A stretch of 64,000 nucleotides of DNA from Phialophora verrucosa (Eukaryota > Ascomycota > Eurotiomycetes > Chaetothyriales > Herpotrichiellaceae). The translations under genes and the position numbers were made by a program. The notes under the pieces were generated by a model. The model did not search any database. It saw only the letters and a list, made by a program, of their open reading frames with translations, and was not told the origin of the DNA. Positions 42,634 through 55,207 of the stretch are shown in pieces. How positions within the stretch are numbered: the stretch's first letter is position 1; every line of letters begins with the position of its first letter. Location of the stretch: contig MSED01000014.1 of the NCBI GenBank assembly GCA_002099365.1, forward strand, positions 1 through 64,000. Reading direction: 5' to 3'.

Positions 42634-44851
42634 AATGCCGCCAGCAATCTCTTGTTCTCTGTTACTGAGTTGAATTGCTGACCAAAGGAGACGAATGTCC
42701 AGAATCGATTCGGAGAGGGATTTCGGCCACGGAACGGAGTTTGAAGTTTATGATCATTGCATGTTCTTGATCGAGGAATGGCGGCTTTATTAGGACTGGG
42801 GTTGGTGCAGATTAGGGAAGGCATAATGGTCCCTGGGGCTCGCTTCAACCCCGCCGCGGGCAAATAAGGGGTCACGGGGGGGTGGGTGTGGGGGAGTCGA
42901 TTCTCCTTCTCAGTACATTGATCTTGGGCTACGACCTAATACATACCTAACTTTTGTCCCTTCGCTCAAGCAACATGCGGCTCAGTACATTGTCTCTACC
43001 CATGCAAGTCTTCCTGCCCTTGACTTGGACCAATCTATGAACAAAATTTCCGCATCTGTCCCAGCATTCTGTATCTCAGCCCAGGAAATAGAACGAAAGT
43101 ATACCCCTCCCATCCAATATAGCTGTTGAGAGCCTTGTTCTATTCGATGTTGGAATAATGATTGTGTATTTTATGCCTTCACAAAGCTAGAGGTCCCAAG
43201 TATGAGAGCTAGGGAGCCCAAAGCTGTACCGAGTGATGCTTTTGAACACTTGAACAGCTATTGTGTTCGGATATGTGGGTCCAAGAAGTGCTGGTCTCAT
43301 TGGCTGTGCTCCATTCTCCCCGCATCACGGATCCGTGAAACTCTAAATGACGGAGAGGCGGAGGGCCGAAGGGGCAGAGGATGAGGAGGAGAGTACAATG
43401 CGAAAGACATGATATGTAGATAGGGTCACATGTAGTCAGACGGGACTGGGTGCGTGCATAATACAGAATGTCTGCGATCTCGTCTACGGATTAGGGAGTA
43501 GGCACTGTGGCAATCCCTTCTCAGGGCACGTTGTGGGTGCATACTGTTGCACCCTGGATGCGGCGTACGTAGAGGGTGCCGATCGTGGTTTACGAGTATG
43601 TATCAGCGGGGATAGACGCCGCCTATGGTTCGAGGATCCACCGCGCTCGTCCTCGCATGGAGTTTGTCCAAGCATGGGAAATATCTAAACAATATTGTTT
43701 GGGGGAAGTTGGGGAGTTGTCGAAAAGGTCCGGTCAACTAGCTGGGCGACACGTCGCGTTGATGTCGTGCATACTGGACTGCAGCAGGGCACCAGGCAGC
43801 AGCAATGTGAAGCGAGAGGGAAATGCTGGCGCGCCTAAGGAGAGGATAGAGTGATGATTGGGGGCATGGCTGGGGACTGGGTCGTTGACTGAGGCCCCTA
43901 AAATGCTACCTAGAGTCCTTTAGTCATCGCTGAGCGACGTGTGTCTGCGACGGAAGCCGGGGGGTCGAGTCATGGTTGACGGGCCTGAAGGACGCTTAAC
44001 AGCTCTATTAGGAAGTATCCCTCGTTCGGACTGTGGTTTTAACTGTGCCGTCCGTCTGCGGACTCGGGGTCTGATTCCTTGATTCTATTTACCCCTGCCG
44101 CTCGACTCCTTGATGCCTTACTTCTCAACACGAGTCCCCGGCATCTCGACATCTCGACACCTCGAGACGGTGGGGTGAGCCCTACATAGCACTTTAAACA
44201 GCGCAGCTCCGCCCAGCGGATCACCCGCCTTCTTCGCGCCACTTTCATCTCGGGTCCCAGCGATGCAGTTCAACGCTCGGCGACGTGGATGGTTTTTAGA
44301 CTCGTCGATATCGTGCTTAAATCACTTCAGGCCTTGATTGAGGTCCGGGGTAAAGGTTCGGACCCAGACTCCGCTAGTCTAGTCAGGCGAACATCGGAAG
44401 TTCCGGTGGAAGATATGTAAGCTCGTTGTAAAGCTCACTCCGGTCTGGTCGCTCCAACTCGGGCTTGCTCGGGGTAATTAAGAGTCGCTGATGTTCGGTA
44501 CAATTATGCACGGCGTACGGCCATGAGCTCCGTGGCTCCCGTGGCTCTGTTCCTGTGTACTCGTATGAGTGAGAGATCCCCCGCATCGTTGGTCCCTCGG
44601 GCGATCTCCAACACTGAGCGTCCTGAACACCCCCCATCCTCCCCCCTGCCCCGCATATACATATCAATACTAATCGATCCTTTCATGCACGAGCATGAGA
44701 TATCAAGAAAAAGCCATTATAATCGAGAACAGGGTCTCACCTACAGAGCAATTTGAATATTTTATTGGGCTTTAGCACCTCATACTCCTCTTCGGCCAGA
44801 ATCAAGAAGGAAATAACAGATAAAAAGCAATCGATCGAGCCAAGATAAAAA
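42634..44851. other. Gene-free spacer upstream of the regulator
   Basis: About 2.2 kb with no frame I can support. It holds the 14-bp palindrome around site 7 (43325-43338) and a wider-spaced CGG-N5-CCG (cggaagttccg) near 44395, about 450 bp upstream of the NIPSNAP gene. Confidence 0.55.
43328..43335. promoter_or_regulatory. CGG-N2-CCG site 7 within a 14-bp palindrome
   Basis: CGGATCCG lies in the perfect palindrome TCACGGATCCGTGA (43325-43338), 695 bp upstream of the regulator start. It is the most symmetrical of the seven sites and a candidate autoregulatory element. Confidence 0.45.
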
Positions 44852-45300
44852 ATGATCTACGAACTCCGCATCTACACCACCGTCCCTGGCCGGATGCCAA
44901 ATCTGCTCGCCAGGTTCGAGAACCACACGCTCAGGATCTGGGAGAAACATGGGATCAAGCAATTGGGGTTCTGGTACGTGACGCAGGCCATGCCCATTCT
45001 GAAATCAGAGGCCAGCGCGGTCCTCCGGATGTATTCGTCGGATAACAGGAGAGTCTCGCAAGAGCTCTGTCAACTGACATGGCGTATCCGTGCAGGACGA
45101 CGCTCGTGGGCCCCGATGCCAACGACCTGACCTACATGCTGGCGTGGGAGTCTCTGGCCGACCGGGAGAAGAAGTGGAATGCCTTCTTTGCTGACCCGGA
45201 GTGGGTCCAAGCCAGGGCCGAGAGCGAGAAGGATGGGCCCATCAACGCGAAGGTCGCGAGCAGCTTTCTGGTGCCGACGAAGTTCTCGGCCATTCAGTGA
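44852..45300 (+). CDS. NIPSNAP family protein
   Basis: Two exons, 44852-44973 and 45096-45300, give 108 residues. The start MIYELRIYTTVPGRMP, the HTLR-WEKHGIKQLGFW segment across the splice junction, and the LTYMLAWESLADREKKW-AFFADPEW block are characteristic of NIPSNAP/DUF1330-like dimeric alpha-beta barrel proteins. Length is normal for single-domain fungal and bacterial members. The biochemical role is poorly defined; members often accompany oxidoreductases. It sits 2.2 kb from the regulator, and I found no CGG-N2-CCG site in its near promoter. Membership of the cluster is therefore open. Confidence 0.85.
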
Positions 45301-47373
45301 TTGAATGGTGTGACGGGGTGCCGGTGCCGGTACCGGTATAGAAATGTCAATAGGAATGGATCGTCCATTCACGGTATCGTATTCTCCGCCGTGGCTCGTG
45401 CTCAGGTGCTCAGGTATACTGAACCGTTATCGTCCTTGCTTTCCGGCTGGTCGCCGGATGCGAGACCATCCGTAAGCTCATGCCGATGCATCTGCCGTAT
45501 CATTTCCTCGTAAACCCACCCCAGGGTCAGAAGGGGGAGAGACACTGGTGACTCCCAAGAAGTCCGCCGTTCTTTCGTGGTTGATCTCTCTCGGTCGCTG
45601 CAGAACGATGGGATGGAATTGCACAAAGCAAGCCCAAACAGTAACATCACTGTACTGGCTTTCCCAGTGGTCAAGGAAACGACTGCACGGTAGCACGGTA
45701 GCTGCAAAAATACCAGCTATTCTTGTCAAATCGGCTCCAGTACCTCTGCAATGTCCAGGAGTATGTCCACAGTTGGAGCGAAGAACAATCCACATCGATG
45801 ACACGAGAGAGATTATCAACATCATACCCGCAGATCAGGCCTCTCGCCACGTTCCGGTAGACCTCGTGGCTTAGGGTGTTGTGGCATTGTGTCAAATTGT
45901 TGGTAGATGGAGACCTCGGTAGCTGCCTGAGGATTCTGCATTGGATTTGCGCTTGGACGTTTCAAATTTGTCCGATGGTAAGCCCGTCAGTGGCACAATT
46001 GCCTGGGATATTCAAGAGCTGGAAGTACACCTACCCACACTGCCATGTGAAGATTGCTCCCGAGCAAGGTAGGGTACACAGAAGGGAAAACAATGAATGA
46101 GGAATTGAGGTATGCTTCAACCGGTTTGAAATGTACCTGAGGTCTTTGCAACGGCCTGAAAGTCTGCTGTGTCAGCTATAACATTCGGGGAGGACGAAAC
46201 CACGCAGGCGGCCAGTGACGAGCCTATCCGCCAACTCAAAGAGCCAGAGACCTGGAGGGCACACTTGTTGAAATAGCACCACAGTCAACTGGTCCCGTAA
46301 GAACGTGCACGTAATCAAGAGATTGAGGTCCTCGCTAGAAGCTCCCACGATGGGTGAAATTGTCAGTCAATCGGAACTTGTAGCCGTGGTTGTGGAGGAG
46401 TGCTGAAGGTCTGGTGCGCTCATCAGGCGTCGGGTTTGCCCTTCCCTTCACTTCACTCAGCCTCGCCAGTGCTTCACGTTCAGTCTTATCCTGAAAATTC
46501 TTCACATATATTTTATAGTTGTCAAAATTCTGCCAACAATTCCTCTGCTGGTTCTGGACAAACTAGCACCGGGCTAGAAGGCGTTCCAGTGACGAATTGT
46601 CGGCAATCCGATTCGAGCGACCACGAGTTCGACTCTCATCATCTAACCCAGGAACCCAAGGGAAAAGACTCCAGGACAAAGACCCCAGGAATAGGCCCCA
46701 GGAAAAGACCCCCGGAAAAGACCCCAGGAACAAGACCCTAGGAACCGACCACAACAGTACCGACGAAAAAACCTACCCAGGGTTTTCGCTCACCATGACC
46801 TCCTGTTCAACTGGGGTTCATGGCAGAGTTTTTGTCTTTTTGTTCAGCTGTATTTCGCTGGTGCACGGTTACAATTCTCCGCCAAGCCTTTTTGAAGTGT
46901 TAGGGTGAGATGGTAGTGAAGGAACGTGAAGGAAAGTAAAGCAACTGTATTAGTAGCTTCTACTAGGATAACATCTTAACCTAACCAGCATATTTTCAGC
47001 AACGGCTTTTCGAGATAACTCCTCTAATCCGGCTTCAGCCGACGGAAGATGAAAGACATCAAGATTGAACACCGAGACGAAGCGATGCAGGCGGCTAAAC
47101 CATGTTTGGCATCGCCGACCGTCTCCGCCTCCGCAAACATCCTCGGCATCTCGTCTTTCTTTCAATTTCCAGCCTCTCAGACACCCAATCGATCATATGT
47201 CAGCCAGAAAAACATCAACCTTTTTGCTGCCACGACCCTTGCACCGGCCGTAATCGATCCCGCTATACGTTGTCTCTATACTTTGTCACTCCCTGCTCCT
47301 TTCCTTCCCTCGATATCGACCTGCCACTTTACTCCAAGCGCGCGAATAGGAACAATGTCGAGATAACCAGAGA
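45301..47373. other. Gene-free spacer with a minisatellite
   Basis: About 2 kb separating the cluster side from housekeeping genes. No frame is convincing. It contains the minisatellite at 46671-46750, and the last 100 bp before Pex13 are pyrimidine-rich (about 47280-47340), as in many fungal housekeeping promoters. Confidence 0.55.
46671..46750 (+). repeat. 13-14-bp minisatellite
   Basis: Six imperfect tandem units with consensus CCAGGAAAAGACC, starting at 46671, 46685, 46698, 46711, 46724 and 46738. Further decayed units may lie just upstream. Confidence 0.8.
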
Positions 47374-48900
47374 ATGACGACAGTTTCGCCGCCCAAGCCG
47401 TGGGAGCGTGCTGCCTCGACCGGTAAATAACTCCGTACCCCAGAAACCCTCTCCGTTCGGGGACTTACTATCGACAGCTATCTCTGGCACGAGCACGCCT
47501 GTAGCATCCTCTGTCATGACAGCGCCTTCTTCAACCGCTTCATCCTCGGCCGCGCCAGCCCTTCCCGAGCGGCCGTCAACACTCAACTCTGTTGTCAATC
47601 AGAACGCCTCCAACTTCACAAACCAGAACCGCTTCGGCATGAATTCAAGTCCCTACTCATCCCCATACTCATCCTACAGCTCGCCGTACTCCCGCTTCGG
47701 CGGCGGCGGGATGTACGGCGGGGGCATGTACGGCGCTGGTGGCGGTTACGGCTATGGAGGCGGCATGTACGGCAACAACATGTATGGAGGAGGATATGGC
47801 TTCAACCCAGGGATGGATCCAAACAACCCGAACAACCAGTCTCTGACACAGACATGGAATCAAAGTACCGCGGCGACATTTCAGATCATGGAGAGTATCG
47901 TCGGTGCATTCGGTGGGTTTGCGCAGATGTTGGAGAGCGCGTATATGACGACGCATTCGAGCTTCTTCGGTGAGCCAGATCCCCGGGACGAGAATGTGCA
48001 AGAACTATCACTGATGCTTCTATAGCAATGGTCTCCATGGCCGAACAACTCGGCAATCTGCGCCAAACCCTCGGCTCCGTCCTTGGGATTTTCACGCTAT
48101 TGCGCTGGCTGCGCACTCTAACCGCCAAAATCACAGGTCGTCCGCCCCCAGCAGACGCCACAGCTCTGACGCCCGCGGCCTTCTCCTCCTTCCTGTCAGG
48201 AAACAGCAACTCCGCCCCCGCAACGTTACCAGACGGCTCCCCAGCCCCGCCGCGCCCCTCCAAGAAACCATTCATCATGTTCGCCATCGCGGTATTCGGT
48301 TTACCCTATCTAATGGGCAAACTCATCCGCGCGATGGCCCGATCCCAGGAAGAAGAGCTACGGCGCCAGCAAGAAGCTGGTGCTCTCACATACACGACGA
48401 ACCAAAACGGCGAGCAAGTCCCGATCGACCCCCGGAAGTTGGATTTCTGCCGAGTACTATATGATTACACGCCCACCCCGCAGTCAGGCGGGATGGATCT
48501 CGAGGCCAAGAAAGGCGACTTTGTGGCCGTGCTGAGCAAGACCGACCCCATGGGGAACGCCTCGGAATGGTGGCGTTGTCGTGCTCGAGATGGCAAAATG
48601 GGCTACTTGCCTTCGCCCTATCTCGAACCGATTCAACGACCCGCGCCGAAGGCACAGGCCCAAATCACAGAGGGAGGGCAAATTGCGTCCGCGCCGGGGA
48701 GCCGTACTCAGACGATGAAAGCAGAGGGTCCGGCCCAGAAATTGCTCGACCAAGCAGACAGGACGAAGAGTCTAAGTTCGATTTACGCGGGGACGAGCGG
48801 GATGAACAGAGTCCCTGTGCCGGCCAAGGGGCCCGAAGTGAAAGGCAAGCCCGGGGACATTAGCGCCGAAAGCTTCCAGAAAAGCGCGTTTTATTCATGA
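47374..48900 (+). CDS. Peroxin Pex13, peroxisomal docking protein
   Basis: Three exons, 47374-47422, 47505-47969 and 48026-48900, give 462 residues. The 49-nt first exon is required because it gives the family N-terminus SPPKPWER; the 82-nt intron restores frame. A Gly/Tyr/Met-rich segment (about 85-135) is the known YG-rich region of Pex13 that forms a meshwork with the import receptor Pex5. A membrane segment lies at about 254-272 and an SH3 domain at about 314-378 (RVLYDYTP, EWWRCRARDGKMGYLPSPYLE) that contacts Pex14 and Pex5. It acts in the peroxisomal membrane in matrix-protein import. Ordinary housekeeping gene, complete. Confidence 0.94.
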
Positions 48901-50322
48901 TCTCCGTGACGTTCTTGGGTTTTGGGAAGGGGGGATCCTTCGAGCGAGCGCGGTAGCAGTAATGATATCCCTGTCTGTTTTCTTGGAATCTTGTGGGCAA
49001 AATCAAGCGAAGGATATGCACAACCACAGTACGAGTAGTCGGGCTAGGTTGCAATTGTATGCAGCTGTGGTGGTGGTGTATCTCCGCAATGGAACTTCGG
49101 AAGGAAAAAGCAGCCGTAATACGGGGGCAGGTAGGGATGGGCGCGATGGGACGGGAGGATACGGAGTAGCCATGACTACGAGTAGCCATGTAATGTGTAC
49201 ATGAATTGGGCTGCTGAGCTGAACTGGACTGGTCTGGACTGGCATGGGCAGAACTGGGCTGCGCTGTTCGGGAAATGTGCATGGAACAAACATCAAAGCC
49301 AGAGACAATCAACAACCAACCGGCCAACCAACCAATCAACCATACCATACCATTATGGGATTTCATTCTCGCCTGCGTGAGCGCCGCTTGATCATTCTTC
49401 CCTCGATGCGAGCGAGGTGCAGTTCCATCTACACGTACAGTCCAGCACCCAACTTCACCCGGGCCAGGGAATTACCGTCTCCTTCTACCTTTCGGTTCCC
49501 ACCTTGTCCGTATCCTCCTCGTCCTGCCAAAGTGCCTGCCCTGGTACTGTACCAGATGACTCGCTCCTCGCACTATGACTGTGATTTGTCCGCTAATCAC
49601 CCAGACATGCGATACGAGGTTTCTCGTCCTGTGTGCGTCGTGTTCGGATTCCTCCGGTCGTTCGTCCCGCGTATACTCGTCACTATTGTAGCGTTGGACT
49701 TATGGCGTATGTAATGTAGTTCATTGCGTGGCCTCGCATCACAGGTCGTCGGGTGCATGTTCATAGATAAGCAGAGACGAGGACGAGGACGAGGACGAGG
49801 AAGATTTAAAGTCAAGACATGTCCGGCTTTCCCTGCTAAAAAATACACTGCGCTCCATAGCTGTTGTTGATCATCTGGTTGAAACATTAAAAAGGCCACG
49901 ATGCAGAGGAAAGAAAGCGGCAAGTAACGACATCGTGCATACATGCAAGCTAATAGTTCAAGTTCAAGTTCAAATTCAAGTCGAACAATTATAGACCGAC
50001 AAACTTCTGAAAACTTCTCAGATGCCGTATCTTATCGCGCTGATGCTTTTTGCATTGCAGATGACCTAACGCGATGGACAAGAAAGTGCTGTGGCCATAA
50101 CGACATGTAACTGGAACTGGAACTGTAACTGTAACTGTGGCCGTGACAAGAATAGTGAGAGTAAGTAGCAAGGGTAACAGGCCCACGACTCGCGAGGACG
50201 TGTCCGAGAAACAGTATGGAAAGAGATATAGTTCGCCATCTCTGAGCTCTGCACGCTGCTGGCTGGGGCTGGGCTGTGCTCATCCTGTGCCCTACTTCAT
50301 CGTCGTGCACCAGTATATCGCC
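48901..50322. other. Gene-free spacer with simple repeats
   Basis: Between the stop codons of the convergent Pex13 and RRM genes. It contains short-period repeats only: actgg-type repeats near 49220-49260, (GAGGAC)n near 49778-49800, (TTCAAG)n near 49955-49982 and (ctggaa/ctgtaa)n near 50110-50142. Confidence 0.6.
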
Positions 50323-51985
50323 TTAAAGTCTGTGGTGGTGCATCTTACGGGTCACCTGGACGCAGACAAGATGTTAGCGTAGCCTGGACTTGAGTTGGAA
50401 AGACGAAATCCGGAAGACGTCCTAAGTGACAGCCAAGGGAAGGACATTGGAAATAAAAGCGAGGACCTTTCAGCACAGAGTTCAACTGGTCTTACCTCTT
50501 GGACAACCCCCTCCCCCTCCTCCTCGTCGGATGAAACCTCACTATCTTCATCGCCGTCGCTGTCCTCTTCACTGCTGGCGTCACTATCCCGCGACGATGC
50601 CGCTCCTTGGATGCCTCGCTGGGCTGCCGACGCACCGTTGACCACGAGAGGACCCGATCCGATGGACGAAGCGGACCCCTGAGACCTCTCGCTGGCGCGG
50701 GAGGGACCCCTGGCGACGTCTCGAGACCTTTTGGACTTCGCACCCGAAGCAGCAGCTGATGAGAACCCCACGTTTTTCTGCTGCTGCTGCTGCTGCTGCT
50801 TCGATGCGGTGATGCCGGCATTATCCTTGACCGTATGCGGAGGTCTCCGGGGTCCTGCTGGGCTAGATGCATCGTCTCGCTCCTGCTTGACGCTAATCTT
50901 GCGGTCCCGGAGGAGTTGGCCGTCGAGGCCACGGACCGCACTCAGAGCCTCGGACAAGGTCTTGTACCGTGCCCGTGCGGTGCCCTTGTTCTTGCCGGGA
51001 TTGCGGCGGTCCGGGTGGATCTCGAGGTACAGAACATTTCCATAGCGTTTGAGGAGACCGCGCAGCTCGCTTTCAGATTGGTAATATGGCAGGCCGGAAA
51101 GGAACACCGTAGTCCCGTCGTTGATGGGACGAAGTGGTAGTGAAGAAGAAGTGGGAGAGACCGGGACTGGGTCGGCCTTGCTTGGGAAGTGTGCGCCATA
51201 GTGCGCCGCGGCAGGGGTCATCGCTGCCGCGTGGGTTGTTGACGGGAGGTAGCCATGCTGCCCTGGACAAACGGCTGGTGCGTAGGGTGTGATTGGAGTT
51301 CTGCCTGCGATCGGAGAGGGTGCTGCCTGTTGTGATGACCAACCGCTCACTTTTGCATATTGTGGGTTGTAAGTCAAGGAGGCTGACGGTTGAGCTGGGG
51401 TGATATATGCCGGTCTGCTGGGGCGTTAGCGAGTGACTCTGGCGCCGCTGACCTCAATACATACGTCGCAGGATGTGATGTGACCATAGAGCCCTTTGCG
51501 TCGGGACGAGACAGACTGGGCGGTGCTGCAGAGTCAACCGACCCGTTGCTCTCCTTTGGCCCTTCGACCGTTCTCAGGGCGCCGTTCTTTTCGCGCGTGC
51601 TCAATTGGACACGGACGCGCTGACCGTTCCAGCCGCGAGTGCACAGATTCTCTGTGGCGTGTGAGGAGTCAGCTACACGTGGAAGGTAGCGACATACCAT
51701 AGACCTTCACGGCATCAGCTCTCCCTTTGATGGTACAATGTCCCATCTGGGTTCCATTGCCCACCTCGAACACCTCGGCTTTTAGGCTCTGTTGGCCTCC
51801 GAGGTTTCTGGTCATGTCTTTCAGCTCTTGCCATCGACAATGACGAGGAATCTGTGGCGATCATAGTCAGCTTCCGGACCATTCCCGCCAACGTTCCCCG
51901 TACATACAGGCTGAACAAGGATGATGTACTGTTCTTCGTCCCGACTCGGCGCCCGGTGTCGACGAAGATCGCCTTTTTGAGGCAT
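50323..51985 (-). CDS. RNA-binding protein with two RRM-like domains
   Basis: Five exons, 51985-51908, 51851-51698, 51651-51465, 51414-50496 and 50355-50323, give 456 residues in consistent phase. The last 11-codon exon is inferred from a GTAAGA donor and a GCTAAC branch site before the acceptor; reading through instead would add a different tail ending at 50352. Residues about 20-100 form an RRM-like fold beginning IILVQPIPRHCRWQELKD. The second RRM (about 241-318) has VFLSGLPYY and GTARARY. A seven-Gln run (346-352, CAG repeat) and a Ser/Asp/Glu-rich acidic tail follow. Probably an mRNA-binding protein, nuclear or cytoplasmic; the exact target is unknown. Confidence 0.85.
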
Positions 51986-54913
51986 CGTCTCGGATATGTC
52001 AGGCCAGAACTGACGGCGGCAGTGCTTTCGAGGGCTAACTCGTGGAGGAGCTGATAATGCTTTCGGTCGGCTTTATCGCGTTCTTTCCACCGAATGACCG
52101 CAGAGTGGCCTGTGGACCTGACACTCTTGTTGACAAAGGCCTTGAGCGCAAGTGTGTGGGATTTGGATGTGGAAGTCGGCCTCTTTACCTTTGATCTGGT
52201 GCATATGCATCAGATCTCAGGTGGGGCCCGACGGCGACCTCTTCTTGGAAAGAGGACTGGGGGAACAATTGCATCCAATCCACTCCTAAATGGCGAGGTT
52301 CTCTCGTATCTTGCAGACCCGAGGTGGATCTAGTATCGGCAGGGGTTAAGTCCTGGTACCGTTAATCTTGCTCGCCCACCTGTGCCCCAGGAAAGCCGCA
52401 CAATCCGACTCGAGAGAGAGGGAGAGAGGGGGGAGCGGGAGACAAAGAGAGGGCGATAATGCTTTGATTCACCCAAATGTCGGTTCGAACAGAGACAGAG
52501 ACAGCAAAACTCTCTTTGACTAGAAAGCCCAGCTTGCGAGCGCATTCGACCCGCGATTTATACACACGACCTACTGGTACTTTTTCGCTCTGGTACAACA
52601 GTGGCTTGGATCTTTGTGGCAGTACATTCTCTCGTCTGCGCGCAGTATAGATCCAAGACCCGTAACCCAGATTGACCTGTGGAGAAGTTGACATCGAGTG
52701 CTTGGATCAAATCCAATAGTCGAAGTTGCTGGGACTCAGGACGACCGAAACCTGCCCTTGGGTAGGCCCTATTGCGAGAATGTGATATCAGATATATCAT
52801 TCTTGCCTCGCATACGGGAAATTCGGCTGTTCGTCCTAGTGGCAGCAGCACTGATGTGGTTATGCCACTTGAGGAAAGCCTCAACTGTCCGAGGTGGCGT
52901 CCCTCCACCGGACAGAGTTCGGGTTATCCTTGTCACACGTTGGATCGGAATAGCCCTGCCTGCAGCCTCAGTTGGCGAGCCGAGAAGTCGCGCCAATCGT
53001 GATAGATACAAGACCAGGTAGTGGTGGGCTTGCCAGGTCTATTGGGAGCTAGTCGCAGCGGCGCGGAAATGACAGCCATGTGGGGAGGCCCCTTGGGCTG
53101 TCAATGGGCAAAGGAGGCTTGGGAAGGTTGGAAAACATATGCAGCAGACCTGACGTAAAGTAAACGCCTGCTGCAAATCGAAACGGCGTCTGTAGCCGAC
53201 TGGGTCAAGAGCGTTTTTGAGGTTATGAATAGGGTTCAAGTGGAGGATGTCAGGCAGTCACCGTTGTCGCTACGTATGTATACAGGGAGACCGTCGCATG
53301 CTAGCGTCAGTCTGCTGGGGACATACCAATCCTTAGATCTGAAGGCCCCTGTTGATTCGATCGTGTCTATCAACCTCGGGTCAACGACAGATCCGATCGA
53401 ACCTGAGGGAGGGCATGGCACCGTCCTGCCCGTCCTAGAAGGCAACAGAGCCTCAGAAGCCGTCGGGGTGTGTTATGTAACGGCCTCTGATTGTGCATGT
53501 TCGTGGCCAGACAACCACGTTCTCGCAGTTTGTGGTCGGTTGCGTGACGGGCGATTGGTGGCTTGCCCGGGTCAAGCTGGCTGGCATGCTGAAATCTCGG
53601 TACTGCTTGTAACACCGAGCAACTTCGGTATCACAGACACCACTCCGAATGAACGAAGCGACTGCTCGTACCTGTAACCACCGATTAAGCGACGCTGCGG
53701 AAGCGGACCAAACACGAGGTTCTGAGACTACCGTCGAGTTGCATTCGTGAGCCGGCGTCAAGATTGATTGCTATGTGTACGGTGGTGGATTTCGACGCCG
53801 CTTTGCCTGGAAACAGCGATCCGTCCTGCGCTACAGTATCTTGCATGGCGCTGTGATACTAGTCCTACACTTCTGAGCTTCCCCGGTGGCACAAGGGAAA
53901 TGGATAGATTCGGGAGTGTTCAACCGACGAGCTGGGACTGTCATCGAGATCTCGACTGGCGCTGTTGTTGTCCGACCTGGCGGGCGACGAATGGGGAGTA
54001 ACCGGCGAGGGGTCGGTCCATCGCAAGCATGTGTTGGCGACGGCCACGGAACAGACCTGCAGTTTGATTCGCCTATCGTGGAGGAGCTTTCGCCTCGGAA
54101 CGATCGTCGCTGCATCAGACCTGTGGATTTCCTACACCAAAATATTCTCCGCGAGAGCAGGTTGGCCCGGCTTGCACCTGCGCAACATGATCTGACGCAG
54201 AAGACTGGTAACCGTGTCGCCTGTCGCGATCGCGGTCGCATCGGGTGTGGGCTTCATTCTGTGCAAAGGACAGCACGATCCCCGCCGATGGTAAAGTATC
54301 ACGCAGCACACTTTGAAACAGGCCCAGGTGGCTCGCAAATTGCACGATTATATGCAAGTATATGGATATATGCACCCTCAACCCGGCAGAAGGCCAACCA
54401 TAGAATAGAAGAAATGCATGCTCCCAGCACTGAACCGGCGTGTACCTTGCATGCTAAGTGCAATTTCATGTCCTAGAAAATGTGCCCACAGAAAATAAAC
54501 AAGACCTTGCACGCTCCCGGCATGTCAAACCACTGTCAGATTTCCATGGCATTCGAAAATAACCCGACAGGCTTGCCTCCCGTCTCGCGGGTTCTGACTC
54601 GTGATGGCGGTCGTCCTCGTTGCACGGTGGCGCATCCTCGTCCTTGGGTGTCTCTATGAAAGAACGGACTCCCCATCTTTCTGAGTCATGGCCAATTGGA
54701 CCGCATTGCATTCTTCCGTGTGTTGGATCTCACGTAGTACAAGATGGACTTTGTTCTCGGATCTCCCCCTTGAGACTCGAATATCGCACGTCACAGACGT
54801 GTTGAATGTTTGGTACCGAGGTCTTGATGTGCTGCGGACTGGGGCTCTGAGGGAGTTGGATGGATTGGAACGTGAAGGCGGTAGTATCTGAATTTGATGC
54901 CTCGGGGATGGGT
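51986..54913. other. Long spacer with no supported gene
   Basis: Nearly 3 kb. Frames of 150 and 196 codons exist on the plus strand (53225-53677 and 53886-54476), but they carry no recognisable domain and are matched by comparable frames on the other strand. I leave them uncalled. The part next to the RRM gene is its promoter. Confidence 0.45.
52409..52458 (-). promoter_or_regulatory. CT-rich promoter tract
   Basis: The minus strand is a dense run of CT/TC repeats, about 430-470 bp upstream of the RRM gene start codon. Pyrimidine-rich tracts near start sites are common in strongly expressed filamentous fungal genes. Confidence 0.4.
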
Positions 54914-55207
54914 TCATTTGACGAATCCGACGACGTTTGCGCATCTCGTGCAGTAGTATGAATTCATTGCGAACTTGACTGCACCACTGTGGTGTGCAGG
55001 CATTGAAGTGTCAATGCTCAAGGACCGTTGACACCGCGAGCAGCGCACAATGTCCAAGGATGACTTTGGAGAAGCCGACCGGCTGGACGAGAGTGTATTG
55101 ATGCTATCGTCGCTTTTACTGGCATGGGAAATCGGGTTGCCCCTGGTAGGTTTGGCGCCGCTGGCGGCGTGCGTCTGAAGCTGCAAGACGGAAGGTGTCG
55201 ACGCCAT
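54914..55207 (-). CDS. Small conserved-looking CxxC protein
   Basis: 97 residues from ATG 55207; the frame is open further upstream, but a hydrophobic extension from 55345 looks like noncoding sequence. The N-terminal half is Ser/Ala-rich and disordered. The C-terminal half has two knuckles, C56-x2-C59 (VRCSRCQRSLS) and C86-x2-C89 (YYCTRCANVVGF), suited to binding one zinc ion. I recall similar small Eurotiomycete proteins of unknown function, but cannot confirm this here. No function is assigned. Single exon. Confidence 0.65.
   Translation of the reverse strand: MASTPSVLQLQTHAASGAKPTRGNPISHASKSDDSINTLSSSRSASPKSSLDIVRCSRCQRSLSIDTSMPAHHSGAVKFAMNSYYCTRCANVVGFVK

Noticed and set aside
27822..45300. 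Polyketide or nonribosomal peptide biosynthetic cluster
   Set aside because: No PKS, NRPS, terpene cyclase or prenyltransferase is present in the window. The enzymes fit oxidative cleavage better.
47374..47440. Frameshift error at the Pex13 N-terminus
   Set aside because: The shift between the SPPKPWER exon and the downstream frame is explained by a normal 82-nt GT-AG intron.
53225..53677. 150-codon plus-strand frame
   Set aside because: Composition and context do not suggest coding. Overlapping frames on the minus strand are comparable.
53886..54476. 196-codon plus-strand frame
   Set aside because: No domain, no promoter or splice context, and similar-sized frames on the opposite strand. 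Left uncalled.
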